A stretch of 64,000 nt of DNA from Piper betle (taxonomy: Eukaryota; Streptophyta; Magnoliopsida; Piperales; Piperaceae), in assembly GCA_033002965.1 (NCBI GenBank), contig JAURVB010003422.1, positions 1 through 64,000 on the forward strand, given 5' to 3'. Numbering within the stretch: position 1 is the stretch's first letter; every line of letters starts with the position of its first letter. This document shows, in pieces, positions 23,762 through 37,361 of the stretch. The notes beneath the pieces were generated by a model that was given only the letters and a program-made list of their open reading frames with translations, was not told where the DNA came from and did no database searches. A program made the position numbers and the translations under genes.

Positions 23762-24029
23762 TGTAATACCTTAATTCGGCCTAAAGGGACAGATCAAATC
23801 GTGATATTATAATTTGGAAGCTACTTGTTGGGCTATTGTGACAGGCTTTACAAAAGCGAATCTCAACCCTCAATGGAGGTTTAAGACAGACACCAGGTTC
23901 GGTTTTCATATATTGCATGCATAGTTCATATTAATAGGTGGATCTTAGACTTAAAGGATTCATATACGAACACCCCTAATCATAATAGAGGTTGAACTAC
24001 TCCTACAACTATGAGTGGTGAGTTATGGG

Positions 24030-24990
24030 CATGCTCGTACTGTAGTGCCCTCATGATGGCCTCTGCAAGAGTTGCACAGGAGAATGTTGCCACAACCGTT
24101 GGCAAACTAATGTGCAATCTCGATACAAACTAGGTAGCCCTCTCCCAGTTTGATGAGAAGCTATCTAGGGCGAACCTCTCTAGCATTAGGAACCTGGACG
24201 GGTACTCTGTTATGGACATACCCTCATGCAGCATCAAAGACAAGAACTCGGCCCATGTAATATGCTAGAGGAGTACTGAGAGTAGAAGACTTCCCTAAAC
24301 TCGTCCCATGTAATATGCTAGAGAGCCCTGCCCTTTAGAAAGGTTGTGTGGGCAAAGTCCCACCACAGTCTGCCATGCTCTGCATAGCCCTAGTGGCTAG
24401 GCACACCTATAGCTCTGGGGGACACCCCAAGTGTACCAACACTAATCTAGCCAAGTCAATCAACTCCAATGTGACCTCGGGATTCGTTATCCCATAAAAT
24501 AAATATCTTCCATTCTTCAGGAAGCGCTTAACATCCCAACGCTTACTGGTCTAATGGGGCTGCTCATGGCCCTAATTGCCTGAGCCCTCTCCAACAACAA
24601 AATGACGGGTTCTAGCCGTCTCCGCCTCACTGCCAGTATGTCTAGGGAGTGGAACTCCCATTGGCATCCCCGAGGTTGGGATCTCATATAGCCCTATAGC
24701 TGGTTGCACAGGTGGAATATGGGGATACTGAGCTAGTGTTGTTGGCGATGGTGATACTCGCTCTGGCTCATAGGCTTTAGCAGGTGTCTCTTCACTTGTT
24801 GGCCTCATCTCCAGTTTGGCCAGGACCATGGCCATCTCCCGGATTGTATCCAATAGCTAGGTATCATGGGATCGCTGCTCGTCTTCCATGGCTCTCTTCT
24901 ACTCTGCCCTTAGGTCCTGTTGCTCCTCTCGCAGAACCCTAATCAGCTCTATCTGGGGATCTGCCACCGTCTCCTATTCGGGCGATGGGG
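24030..24990 (-). pseudogene. Ty3/gypsy gag remnant
   Basis: Minus-strand translations show parts of a retrotransposon capsid: an N-terminal piece with TIREMAMVLAKLE (24572-24853), then in shifted frames FLKGRAL.HITWDEFREVF and EFLSLMLHEGMSITEYPSRF. These match the Retrotrans_gag pattern (WDEF...F, M.V.EY...F..L..FA). Stops and frameshifts interrupt it. A direct repeat of CCCATGTAATATGCTAGAG at about 24253 and 24305 shows one small internal duplication. Gag would build the virus-like particle; this copy cannot. Confidence 0.75.
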
Positions 24991-25348
24991 ATCACCTGTT
25001 AGGGAAGTCCTGCGGCATAGCGGCGGTCTACCTCGGTGTCCTCTTGCCATTTGCTCAGACTATATAACCACTAACACTAACCACAAACTAATTGACATAG
25101 ACGACTTGCAAACTATGGCTCTCAAACTACAACACACAAATTGACTACTGGAACACAAAAAAGGAGGTTAACAAAAACACACGCAAAGGCATACTTGCCA
25201 GCTAGGCTATCGATCAGTATAGGGTGGTGGGGGGTCTTTAAACAAAACAACTACATACAACATATCATGCAGGCATATAATCCAACATATAGCATGTGTG
25301 TACAACACATGCATCCCAAAAGTATGTCGTCTTAATAGCCCAAGAGGT

Positions 25349-25362
25349 TGGCTTTGATGCCA
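25349..25362 (-). other. Primer binding site next to LTR A2
   Basis: On the minus strand TGGCATCAAAGCCA, a slightly changed initiator tRNA-Met site, lies three bases after the LTR end TGTTACA. It fixes the orientation of family A. Confidence 0.85.
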
Positions 25363-25365
25363 AGT

Positions 25366-28300
25366 TGTAACACCCCGATTCAGCCTAAAGGGATGGACTA
25401 AATTATGATATTATAATTTGAAAGCTATTTGTTGGGTTATCATATACAAACTTTATTGAAGTGGATCTCAACCCTCCGTGGAGGCTTAAGACGAACACCA
25501 GGTTTGGTTTCGTGCTAATAGGCGGATCTTAGACTGAAAGGATTCCTATATGAATACCCCTAGTAGTAACAGAGGTTGAACCAACCCTACGACTATGAGC
25601 GGTGACTTTAAAAATGTGTTGATCACTCCCAACTGTAGAAGAAGCATACATCTACTATAATTTTGAGGTTGCATGCTATTGTGTATATCATATTTTTACT
25701 ACTTACTTCAAGTAATTGGCTTACGTCTTTTTATTAGTTACACGAAGATGATACGACTATTTAAACAAGGGTTATGGTTATCTATTCCACTTACCCTACG
25801 TGAGCAATAATCAAAGCGTCAGAGAATTTCATAGCATTATCGAGTATTAAGGCATCAAACCCTAATACTTGGACTTCACGTGGGTCTTTAAGTGGTGTGA
25901 ACCAGAAGCTCCTCCACCCACATTACTTTAACACACAAACAGCTGTAGCCAAATACGTTTCATGTACTTGACTTAGCTCCTCGTCATGTTCTGGAACTCT
26001 AGGGTTTGTATACGTTGTGGACGATGGTTAGCCTTGCCCTAAAGTATTATAACTTTACAGTAAAATATAATAATATAAAGATAAAACATGCTAGCACAAC
26101 TATCATGGCATATATCTGAATCGTACAAGGTTCACATAGTGAGGGCATATGCTAGTCATATGGTCATTTACAAAATACATAGTCTAAAATAGACAACATA
26201 ACAGAGAGCCCCCGCCACCACCGCCACTGAGGTGTTTGATCCATGCACCTAAGTTTGCCAATGCCAGGGAACCTCACCTACATATAATAGAAAACCACGT
26301 CAGTAATCAAATAAATTTGATTACCGGCCCGAATAACAATTGGTAAAATAGCAACCTAGCAAATGGGTATTCCATTACCCATGGAAACTTAAGAAACTTC
26401 AGAATTGCCTCACATTGGGCAGTACGCAAACTTACTTAAACAAGTGCAGGCGTGCATGCACGATTAATATTCATAATCATACATATAGCACTTACGCCCT
26501 CACATCCACCATATTACACTCGTCACAATGCTCGAGTAGCAAAAGGAACTATTAAAGTTAGTGTCACAAATTCTGAAAATTTGTTGTGTTACGCAGTACC
26601 CTCATACTCAGTATTACCTCAGGGTTTGAAGGAGTATTAGTGCGGTTCATATATATCTCCATACAGCTAACTCTCTTATTCGTAAAATCCATAAAAATGT
26701 GTGTACTTATATAATAGGTTTAGGGGAGGGGCTTCTATCATATATATCTAGAGCTTTAGTTCAAAAACTAACAAGGGATATCATCCTTGTAGTTTTCTTA
26801 AACATGTATAGAAAATACGGCTAAATAGCCTGACATCGGATAGATCTAATAAAACGTCGTTGATACCGTCCTACGTATAAAACACGACACATAGGAGTCA
26901 AGCAGAGATCAAACAACGGGAGAGTCCTACCGACCTAGGTGAGTAGAGCTACACATTCTAGTTGGTGAGCTCACCCGCGATACCTAGCATGGAGATGGAA
27001 CTGAATAAGAATTGGATTACATCGGCACGCAAAATGAGGCAATGCCACCACACAAGCTTAATACTTAACATCACTTAATTAGGTCTTGAGTGAAGTGTTT
27101 AACCTTATTATGTAACTTAATTAAAGTTTTGGTTTCATGTTCACTAAGTGGGTTTTAATCAATTCTAGGGTTTTTAAACAAATGGGCTTATTAGACGATT
27201 TTTTGGACGGGCCTAACAATGTCCAAATGGGCTGAAATTCGGACGGGTTGTCCTTTATGATCTAAGGTACATAGGTAAATTCTACCATGGCTAGCAAATG
27301 CCCATTAAACTCAGCCTCAAGGTGTTGGAACAGTGTTCCTGGGTCGTGCACTAATTTTGTAACTATTGGTTCACGAGTTAGAGGACTCCAAATGGGCTTG
27401 GGTCAGTGGGCCTAGTTAGCTAACACAAAGAGTTTGAATCTAGTAAGAGATAGGCCAATATACTTTGTAAATAGGCCTGAGTGGATTTTACAAGTTAGGT
27501 CACTCGATGGGCTACTTCTAGAGCTATCTGAACCCTAATAAATTTGAAATTCACAAATAAAGTTGGGAACCTACCTAAATGGGCCCAAAATTGGTTACGG
27601 TGCCACTAAGACATTGGGTAATGTATGGACCAAGTTTCACTAAAATCCAACACCCTAACCTATTTCACCCAGTATTTTTGCAATATCCATGTAAACACCT
27701 CTAAAACATACCTCGATAATTTTTCCCATTCCCAAAATTTACATCTTTCAAGTATACTCTTTTTATAATATCATATAATTTTACAAGATTTTGTTAGTTT
27801 GAAATTCATGGCTTAAAATATAACACAATCACAGATCATGCTCATAGTCATAAATACACAGGAAATACAAGGTGTACTTAAGAGTGATGTTCATGATTAT
27901 TTAGTAGTTATATTAGGGTTACAATTTTACCACTAACTCTTAAAATTACCATGAAAAATATTTCATGCTGTGCATCAACAGATCCTACAAGGTCAGAGAG
28001 TAAAAATTGGAGAAAGGAGCGCTTATATCCCTATAATAGTCCAAGTCGCCACCTTTCCTCACTTTTTTCCCTCATAAATGTAAATTATAGGGCATTGCAC
28101 ATAAAACAACCAACAGGAAAGTTGTAGATCTACATGTTATGAGTGTAAAAAATAATAATCGTGCAAATTGAACATCAGAATGCAAAGATATGATTTTTAT
28201 ACTAAAACGGTGCATATCAGTGACCTACATGCATTGTAAAAATTATATTTATTTATTTACATGTCTAAATATGATAAATATGTACTTAAAATTCTCCTAA

Positions 28301-29077
28301 CATTCAGATATGGACAATAAAAATGTCTTTAAAATAAATTTGTAGAAGCATACAAGTGATACACATCAAACAACGAGCAACATAGGTAGTCTAAACTTGA
28401 TGCTAATGAGCGAAGACCAAAGGGAGGCCTTTTGAGGCATCCAACCTCAAAGCCTACCATCAAAGGATTCTAGGAACGTGGAGGGTTTGCTTGGAGCTCC
28501 GTGGAGGAAGAAGAAGGCCAAGGAGAGTAGAAGAAAGTGATCGGAGGTGAGGAGGGAAGGAGAAATGGTGAAAAAGTGAGAGAATGGGTGAATTTTATAG
28601 AAAAAGGGTGGTTGATTTGATGATGTTATAAGTATAGGTACCATACCTAAAGAGGTATGGGTTGGATAAGGAGGTATGTGTTGGTTTGGTGATGTTATAG
28701 AGGTACGGGTGCCATACCTATAGAGGTGTATGGCTGTCATTCCTATACAGGTATGAATGTCATACCTATAGAGGTATGAGTGCCATACCTATAAATATAT
28801 GGGTTGGGTTAGCTAAAGAGGTATGGGTCGGGTTATCTCAAAACCCAAAAACTTAGGCTTTTATCTTAACGTGATCGAACCTACCTCAAGAATTGCACTG
28901 CATGTCCCAAAAGGGGTTAGGACTATCCGGAAGGTTATCAAACACACAACAAGTATACAAAAGACAGGCGAGGGACACGGTCCTAATAGTTAACTATATA
29001 TGATTAAATTAGACCAAACATTAAAAAGTCGGGTATGCCACATCCAAACAGGTATACTGAACACCGAAGGAGGATTG
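25366..29077 (-). repeat. Family A LTR, copy A2 (uninterrupted)
   Basis: About 3.7 kb from TGTAACACCCC (plus-strand reading of its 3' end) to about 29077. It is collinear with A1 (1-1952, 5241-6053, 16195-16390) and lacks both the plastid block and the B1 element. The section near 28720-28830 has short direct repeats built on AGAGGTATG.GTGCCATACCTAT. No protein is encoded. Confidence 0.8.
28593..28599 (-). promoter_or_regulatory. Predicted TATA box of LTR A2
   Basis: TATAAAA on the minus strand followed by TTCACCCATTCTCTCAC and a C/T-rich leader, positionally equivalent to 5767-5773 in A1. Confidence 0.5.
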
Positions 29078-29589
29078 CCACGGAAGTTAGTTTATGAGAA
29101 AAAAAGTGGCAATTTAAAAGTATGACTCAAGATGTGGTGTTGTATGCAACTTATATTAAATAAATATATACCCTGATAATGTAGATAGATTCTTGTTAAT
29201 GAATTAATAAATTATACTATTTTACTCTATTTTTTTTCAAAGATATTATTTTACTTTGTTACTTTTATTTTTATTGAATTCTATCCGCTGAATGTCTTAT
29301 TTTTAAGCAAAGATCATTTTTGGTATTGACAGGAGTTGATTGTCTTTGGATGAAATGCATAATTTAGAAAGTTCTCCTAATTAAAATTCTATTTTTTTGC
29401 TATAATTAAACTTCGTGCTTCCCTAACCATGCTAGTATTTCATAATTCGAAAACTCGTTATTGACTCAGCAAACTCAGTTCGATCAACTGTCTAGTCAAA
29501 CTCGGGTAAAATCTCATTATTGACTCAACAAACTCAGATCAATGAGCAGTCTAGTCAATCTCATGTTTGGCTACGTTTATGTCGGTTTT

Positions 29590-30290
29590 TATACTTCTGG
29601 ATGGAGCATTGAGAGTTTGATAAATAAAATTGATCATCAAGCACACCGACAGATGGATGAAAGAAAAGATGAAAAGGTTGAATTGAAAACTCCTGCTAGT
29701 AATGTTGAATTGAAGTTAAAGAAGTCCTTTAAGAATAAAGGAATTAAGGGATCTTTCAAGTAATCATTCAATCAAAAAGTTAAAGTCAATGTTTATCAAA
29801 GGGTTTGTTTCTTTAGCAAAATAACGGAACATATAAAGAAAAGCAGTTAGAATTTTTTGAACCCTCTAAAAAGATATCCACAAGTGGGAGTATTTTTCTT
29901 GTATCATACTTTTCTATATTGAACCTTTTGCCGTAGGTGGGCTGACTTAAGTGCTACTATTCATGTATATGATAATTTTTGGAGATTCAAGACTATGAAT
30001 GATTTACGATGGAAACAACTATATACATATGGGTAATGATGAATAAGCAACTGTTGAAGGATAAAGGCTTATAAGTTACATCTACCAAATAATAATACAT
30101 TTGAAATTTTTTATTGTCTTTATGTTCCTACCATGAGGAAAAGCTTGTTGTTAGTTAGTACCTCTTGGAAATATGTATAAAGACAATGAGTATATTCTAT
30201 AAATTTGTAACCAAAACAATGCACAGATTCAAAGCCAAAAGTTTGTTCAATATGATTCTTCGGTTCTACTGATTATGACTTAGTGACGTG
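29590..30290 (+). pseudogene. Ty1/copia gag-protease fragment
   Basis: A lysine-rich stretch (ASNVELKLKKSFKNKG, to 29763) is followed by a decayed zinc knuckle (VCFFSKITEHIKKSS, about 29805-29845), in which some Cys/His positions are lost. It then runs into a protease-like section near 30005-30160 with GNNYIHMG and FIVFMFLP.MRKSLLLVS, resembling the copia GNG...LYVP...NLISVS pattern. Several stops and frame changes are present. No LTRs could be assigned to it. Confidence 0.6.
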
Positions 30291-30409
30291 GGTTTCTCAG
30301 TGCAGTAGCAAATAAATCGTCATATATTATATAGGATGATATTATGGAGTCTCGGTATTTATTATAATTGGGTCTTAGTGTATTCTTCGTTGTAGTATCT
30401 AGATCGTTG

Positions 30410-32865
30410 TCCCCATTTGTTGTAGGTAACTCTCAACTATCATGGGATTGTTTGTTATAGCTATGTTTTGACATTTTGTGAAACGTGTCATTTGCCCGAT
30501 GGGTTCTGTGCTAGTTTGGCTTTAAGACTGAGTAGTTTGTCCAGCCCTTTTGACTTTGAATCTGTGCATTGTAAGGTGTGATTGACCCAAGGCCTTAGCC
30601 TCCTCCCAAATTCAGCTGACCTTGGTACGTGCTACCTCACTGCGACTTTTATTTTTTCAGTTTTTAGTCGTGTTGAGTTCACTTAGGTTTAGGACTGCGT
30701 CACTCACGAGTCTAGATTATTGTCATGTGTGTGGAACCTCTTTTTAGGTGATCCAAACCCATGCAGGACATGCAATGCGGTTCCTGAGCTCCCTCAGCCT
30801 CCTTAGGGCCCTAATGTGTGCACAACTATGCTTGGTGCAAGGGTGCCCTTCCATCACCCTAGTGCCAACCCATTCAGGGTTAGGGCTCTATGCTTGGGTG
30901 CAACAACGTGGGACTAATACCCTTGTGCCCAAATTTGAAAATTTCCCCACTTTTTTTGGCTCAAAGGTACTCCTCCAGCGCCCTTGTGCCTAGACCCGTG
31001 ACCCAACTTTGCGTGCGGGTTGGTCCAATAGGAGCACGGGCTTGGTTTGGTTAGTTTTCGTGGTCCGACATGGTAGAGGCTAGGGCAAAGGTGATGGTCT
31101 GACGCCCTTGCATTGGAACTATTTTCATGCCTATAAATACAATTTCTTCTCCTCCATTTTTACTTCTTCACTTACTTGCTCTGACCCTCGCCTCTTCCCC
31201 TCTCTTCTGCACTTCATCCACAATCCTTTCTAGTTTCTCCAAGCCCCTACATGACCTAGGAATTGAATATCTTGTGGTAGGAAACCCCAAGAGACCTCCT
31301 CTTAGCCTCATGTGAGGCAAAGGTTTCACCTTTCCATCTTTTTCTGGCAATTTTATGTCTATTTGGGTGCTTTTCATGCTTATGTGTATTTTTGATGTAT
31401 TGTTTCATGTTAGATCTCTTTGTTAGGAGCATTTAGGATTTTGTTTCCTCATTTTTTCATACGTAGAGTAATAGATATAAGTTTTACAAGTTACGTGTGT
31501 AGATCTATGCATTATTTCGGTAGAAAATTGATATATTGTGCTGTAGATCAGAGTTTTGCATTGTGTTTATCTTGAAATGTTCATAAGAGGTAGATATGCA
31601 AGTTGTATGAAGATGGGTTCATCTGATTATGTCTTTGTGAGCATGCATGGGAGTAAAAATTAGTGAAAAGTGACAGCTTTATTATTTTTAGTGGCCTACC
31701 CACTACTTTTCCAAATTTTTACACCATGTTGTCAGTAGCATTTGGATGCAATCTTTTGCATCAATGTATCTTGTGATGTTAACAATTCGATTTTAACTTT
31801 ATGAAAAAAACAAAACTTTTTTGTGTTAAAATATCATACTAAAATTACATGATTAAGGGCTCCAAAAGTGTGTTGTATGTATTGTACTGTTGGTGTGTTA
31901 TGTAATCCTTTGAGATTTTGTTCCTTGGTGAAGTTATTAAAAGATGTTAATTAAATCTATTAAAATTACCTAATAACTTACTAAGTGTCTATTGGAAATG
32001 TTTAAATTTTGATTTGAGTCAAAAATTATTTAGGTGGGTAGTCAATTGGGTTTTTTGGAGTGAATAGAAATGCAGGGTGAAACCCTACTTCTCTTGCTCT
32101 GGTTACAAAATCCTAAAGACTAGTTGTTTGGTGATAAAATTCCTTGAACTTTCACGCAGACCTTAGAATGTGTCCTAATAACATCACCCTAAAATTTAGG
32201 AGTCATTGGCTCTTCAGACTTTGCATTAGAAATTTCCCAAGTTGGATAGGCCCAGCCAACTCTAAAAATAACCTAGCCAATGCCTTCCACTCCCGAGTTC
32301 ACTTACGCCCAAATACTTAGAGTTTGGACTCAAAACCCCACGGTGTTGGCTAACTCTGAGACTTTATTTAGGCTTATTTGGAATCTCGAAGCCTATGATC
32401 CAACCTTAGGAAAATTAGTGTGCGAGCCATAAATATTGTTCCCAATACCTTAGCCTGACCTTAGTGGGCCTAGTTTACCATGTTAGCTGATGGGCCAATA
32501 CTTGGTAAAATTTAAGTCACACTCTATGGATGTTAGCTCCCATTTTTCAAACCATTTGGATGTTGTTTGTATCATCAGAAAAATTGTCTGGTTAAGTTTG
32601 TTCAATAAAACCTTAAGTATTAGACTTTCCACAAAGTATACTTTCATCCCTAAACCCTGATTAAGTTACCTATTAAGGTTTAATGTCATTAAGACAGAAA
32701 AATAGTAAGTTGTGTAGGTTTGTGTTGTGTATATGTGGAGATTTTGCCTCGTTTTGCCTGCCATATTGGTTGGTGAGTGATTAGAGTTTTATTTTCACTT
32801 GTTAGGATAAGCAGAGTGAGCTTGCCGAGTTAGGATGAGGAGTTCAACTCATCTAGGTTTATAGG
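30410..32865 (+). repeat. Family C LTR-like repeat, copy C1
   Basis: Similar in order to copy C2 (about 42120-44610): TTGATCGAGTCGAG/TTAGTCGTGTTGAG blocks, GACTGCGTCACTCACGAGTC against GACCATGTCCCTCATGAGTC, then the C/T-rich leader and the downstream GGATGTGTC and CCATTTGGA blocks. It is also related to the reverse complement of family A, for example the segment around TTTTGCCTCRTTTTGC at 32745. It is interrupted at 32866 by the family B solo LTR. Confidence 0.7.
31132..31138 (+). promoter_or_regulatory. Predicted TATA box of LTR C1
   Basis: TATAAAT followed by ACAATTTCTTCTCCTCC, at the position equivalent to the TATA elements of A1 and A2 on the opposite strand. Confidence 0.5.
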
Positions 32866-35800
32866 TGTAACACCCCGATTTCGGTTCACTTAAGAACCGA
32901 ATTAGAAATGTTATGATTGAGTCGAGTCATGTTTAAAGTTGTTAGTCGGTAAGACTTGATCGATAAAATAGATCGAAACAACCCGCTTGGTGTCATGAGA
33001 ATGGAAGACATCATTAAATATGCATCAAAACACATCAAATATAAATAAAAGTAATAAAATAAATAATTGTGTTGAGCTCAAGTATGTGTAGTGTTTATCT
33101 ATCCTCCTACCAAAGTCGATGTAGGTTTTGCAAGACCTACATATATTATATGAAAACCGTCAGTAACGAATGTTATTGGTCTGAAAAATAACTAATACAA
33201 TCTAGCAAATGGGTATTCCATTGCCCACAAAAACTTATGAAACTTCAAGATAGCCTCACATTGGGCGGTAAGAAAACATACTTCAGAAATTGCCAGCTCG
33301 CATGCATGGCTCATAATCATATTCATACATACATAGTGTTTACGCCCTCACACCTTCCATATCACTCGCCACGGTGCTCGAGTGGCAAAAGGAACAATTA
33401 AGTTAAAGCCACATATTCCACAAAGGCGCTGCATTACGCATTACCATCATACACTGCACTACCTCATGGTTTGAAGGAGTACTAGTGATATTTATATATA
33501 TCTTCATACTGCTCACTCTTTTATTCTTGAAATCCATAAAAATGCGCATACTTATATAATAGGCTTAGGAAAAAGGCTTATGTCATAAATTTTTAGAGCA
33601 TAAGTTTGAAAACCAACAAGGGATCTCATCTTTATAGTTTTATTAAACATGCATAGAAAACACATGTAAATGGTCCAACATCAGAGGGATGCAATAAAAT
33701 GCCACCGATGTCATCCTACGTATAAAACACCATTAAACTCGACACTCAAGGAGGCAAGCAAAGAGGGAGAGAATCTTACGAACCTGTAGTCCAAGCTCAA
33801 AGCGTATCTGCACATCTACGGCGAGCTCAGACTCTGAAGCCTACATCGAAACCCACTACTAAATAAAATACTAACATCCTTATATGATGCATGCTCATGG
33901 TATGTGTTCATATCATCAATACATCCTAATTAAAGGACTATACTAAATAAACATACCGCTAAACACAACACGTAAATTGAGACATAATAAAGAGAATAAC
34001 AAATAACAAATAATAAATAAATAAATACATACAATCATGAATAAATAGATAGATAATAAATAGATAAAAACAATCAATACTCTAATCATAGAATAATAAT
34101 ATCGTATACTATATACGTAAATGGATAAACACGAGTAAATATTATATATACCCATGTTAGTAATCATATAAACAATTAAATAAATAAATACATAATCATT
34201 CTATAAATAAATAATTAAATAAATATTTAATTTTTATTAATCATGAATAATAATAATAACATAGTCATCATTATAGAATATGTAATTAAATACATTTAAA
34301 TAATAACATACACACAACGAACAAGTAGATAAACAAATACATACAAATTAGTAAATATAAAAAGACTAACATTAATAAGTAAATATAATATTAATAATAA
34401 CAAATAATGATGTAAACACATATCATATACGATAAACATATTAATATAAATAAATATATAAGTAAAAACACTTATAACATCAAATTATGCTAAATAATGT
34501 GAATATGCATATAAACTAACATAAGGGTTTTCGAATTACCAAAAATGGTCAAGAAACGGCCGAAAACGAGCTGAACCGGACCCAAAAGGCTGAACCAAAC
34601 CGAACTGAATGGGCTGAACTAACCTGGTCTGGGTTAACTGGAAAATGGGCTGGGTTGGCTAGGCTGATGGACATGGACATGGACATGAGTTGGCAGACTC
34701 GGGCATGACCAGGCGAACACAGTCGGGGTAGGGAGAATTCAATGGGGGTAACCGGATCGGGCGGAGGGGCGGTCGTGCCGGTCGACGGCGGCATAGCTGG
34801 GGTTGCCGCCGACCGGGATCTGTAGGAGGCGTCAAGGCGAAGCTGGTGGTGGTGTTGATTGGTGGAGTCCAGCCCACGTGCTGGCCAAAAAATGGTCGAA
34901 AAGAGGCGGCTTCACTACTGTGTGTGGCGACATCGCCGGCGTCAATTGCGGCCATGGCAGTGGACGATGTTGGTCCCAAACTGGAAATCTCGGCGAGGGG
35001 AAGCCATCGGGATGGTCGGATCGGCTTGTGGTGGCTCGCCGGCACCTGGAAAACGGCCCAAAATATGGCGGCATGGATGATGAACAGTGATAGAAAACTC
35101 GGTCGCTGACGGTGACTGTGGTTAGGGGTGCTAATTGAGCGAGCCAGCTCGTGAGCATTTGACGTTCGGCTCGACTCGACTCGACTCGAAACTCGATATT
35201 AAAATGCTCGTCGACTCGAACTCGAATCTTACGAGTCGAGTTTGAGCAAGGCAGTGTTCGACTCGACTCGACTCGGTTATAACTCGAACTCGACTCGTAA
35301 CTCGACTCGAACTCGACTCGATAATATAATATAATAATATACATAATATCACTTACATACTCAAAATATAGTTAAAAATATAATAGGGGGATATAATTTT
35401 GCATTAAAATACACTTCTTCAGATTCTTCCCAACCTCCAATTTCTAATTGTCTCTTTCCTTCACAGTTTCCAAAAAGTGCTTCCATGCATTATCGGATTA
35501 TCTAGTTAATAATTATCTATAAAAAAATATCACATAATTTTATGAAAAAAAATATTAATAGAGGATATACACTTATATTAAAAATTCCATTCATCTTTGC
35601 TGAAAACATGATATGAAAAATACTTATATATAAAAAAAGGAAAGCACTAAATAATACCCAAAAAATAAATACCTAACAAATATACACAAAAAAGTAATCA
35701 AAGACAACAAATTATATATTTTTTAAAAATATCAAGAAATTTAAATTGGATTGATTTATTTTAATTGTATATAATTTTATTATATTTTTTAATATTTTAT

Positions 35801-35869
35801 TTAGTATTTTTTGGATTTATTTTATTAGTATTAACTCGAGTCGGGAGCGAGTCAAATTTTATTTACAAA

Positions 35870-36716
35870 ACTACCCTTACATTCATAAGCGTCGCTTCGT
35901 CTTCTCTCCCGGCCTCTTCTTATACCCATGCCATGCCGCCTTCTTCCTCCTAGCCGCCTTCTTCTTCTGGCCGCCGCCGCTGCCGCCGCCGCTGTGGCCG
36001 ACCGACCGTAGCCATCGTCTTCGACCACATTCCCCGACCCATCCCGTCCTCCTCCGCCCGGATAGCGGCCTGACTTCCCCACCCTTCCCAAAGTGCAAAT
36101 CTTCCAACCGGCCGCGTTCTTGTTCTGGCCGCCGCCACCGCTGTGGCCGACCGGATCCTTCATCTCCGATCGCCATCTCCGATCTATCGCAACCCTCCGC
36201 CCGGACCGCAGCCTAAGTTTCCCGGCGTTCCAGAAGTGCAATCTTCCTCCCGGCCTTTCTCTTCTTCTGGTCGCCGCCACTGCCGTTGCAGCCGCCATGC
36301 TGCCGCCGCCTTTGTGGCCGACCATAGTCATTATCTTCGACCAACTTCCCCACCCATCCCGTCCTCCTCCGCCCGGACAGCAGCCTGACTTGCCCGGCCT
36401 TCCCAAAGTGCAAATCTTCCAACCAGCCTCCTTTTTCTTCTGGCCGCTGCCGCCACAGCCGCTGCTGCCACTGCCGCCACCGCTGTCGCCGACCGAACCC
36501 TTCATCTCCGACCACCTTCCCTGATCCATCAAAGTCCTCCACCTGGTTCGCAGGTTGTGTTTCCCGGAGTTCCTGAAGTGTAATCCGCTTTTCTTCTGGC
36601 CGCCACCATTGCCGCAGCCGGTGTGGCCAACCAGCGTCCTCCTCTGCCCGGACCGCGTCCCGACTTTCCCGGCATTCCCGAAGTCCATTCTTCCTCCCAG
36701 CTACCTTGTTCCTCAG
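35870..36716 (+). other. GC-rich leader exon of the hAT element, with tandem duplication
   Basis: A sharply GC-rich block in AT-rich surroundings. Two copies of a unit of about 318 bp are visible, for example CCCGTCCTCCTCCGCCCGGA at about 36043 and 36361, each followed by CCCAAAGTGCAAATCTTCC. It ends CTCAG|GTATGG at 36716/36717, a likely splice donor, with the matching acceptor TTATGCAG at 37347-37354 just before the transposase ATG. It is probably an untranslated first exon. The long minus-strand frame here (35852-36688) is a by-product of the codon-periodic repeat. Confidence 0.55.
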
Positions 36717-37361
36717 GTATGGTGACGATCCCCCACATATTTTTATTTTACTGTATATAATAATAATAATAATAAAGTAAATATCACTTAGCTATTTAAA
36801 ATAATTAAAATCATCATTTACCATTAAATTTTAGCTTCATTCCCTTATAAAAACTATTGCTTAAATTTTTTTAATACTAGGGCTCTTGGGTAAATTAATA
36901 CTAATTAATTTATGAAATAAATGAATTTATTAAAATAAATTATATGATAATTAAAAATATACTATTATTTTATTTAATTTTCTATCATTGTCTTTTTATT
37001 ACCCATAAGATGAAATATTTTTTATTATTATTTTTAGATATGGGTTAAAAATTAGACTTAGGTAATAAATAAAATAAAATAAATATTAATAGGTCTTTTT
37101 ATCATTTTTTTTGCTAAAGGGTTGTGAGTTGATCGGTGCATTTATTATTGAGTGTTAATTTAATATTTTCTACTGTTTTTTATAAAATATTTTTTTATAA
37201 AGATATTTTTCTAATGTTAATATTAGAAAGTTAGTTCTGTGAGACATTTGAATATATTAGTTAGCAAATGCATTGACAATTAAATATAGAATACATGGTG
37301 GTCATGATACCTCGTATGACCTATATAACATAAATAAATATTTTTATTATGCAGATTATTA

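Larger units (their letters stand above)
23762..29077 (-). mobile_element. Deleted Ty3/gypsy element: 3' LTR end, gag remnant, PBS, LTR A2
   Basis: On the minus strand, LTR A2 (29077-25366) is followed by a primer binding site and a gag remnant. Then, at 24025-23762, comes a piece matching the last about 260 bases of the LTR and ending at TGTAATACC (plus strand). All of pol and most of the 3' LTR are missing, so a deletion joined gag to the 3' LTR end. The 23762 boundary is preceded by GAGTT; I found no matching duplication at the far end, so the outer limit near 29077 is approximate. Confidence 0.75.

Noticed and set aside
28447..28740. 97-codon minus-strand frame
   Set aside because: Derived from the LTR A2 leader and short GGTATG repeats; not kept in A1.
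31127..31315. 62-codon frame with a signal-peptide-like start
   Set aside because: It lies just after the LTR TATA box in a C/T-rich leader; serine/leucine/proline richness follows from that composition and C2 does not keep the frame.
35852..36688. 278-codon minus-strand open frame rich in G, R and W
   Set aside because: It is antisense to a GC-rich tandem repeat with several overlapping open frames; low-complexity composition explains its length.
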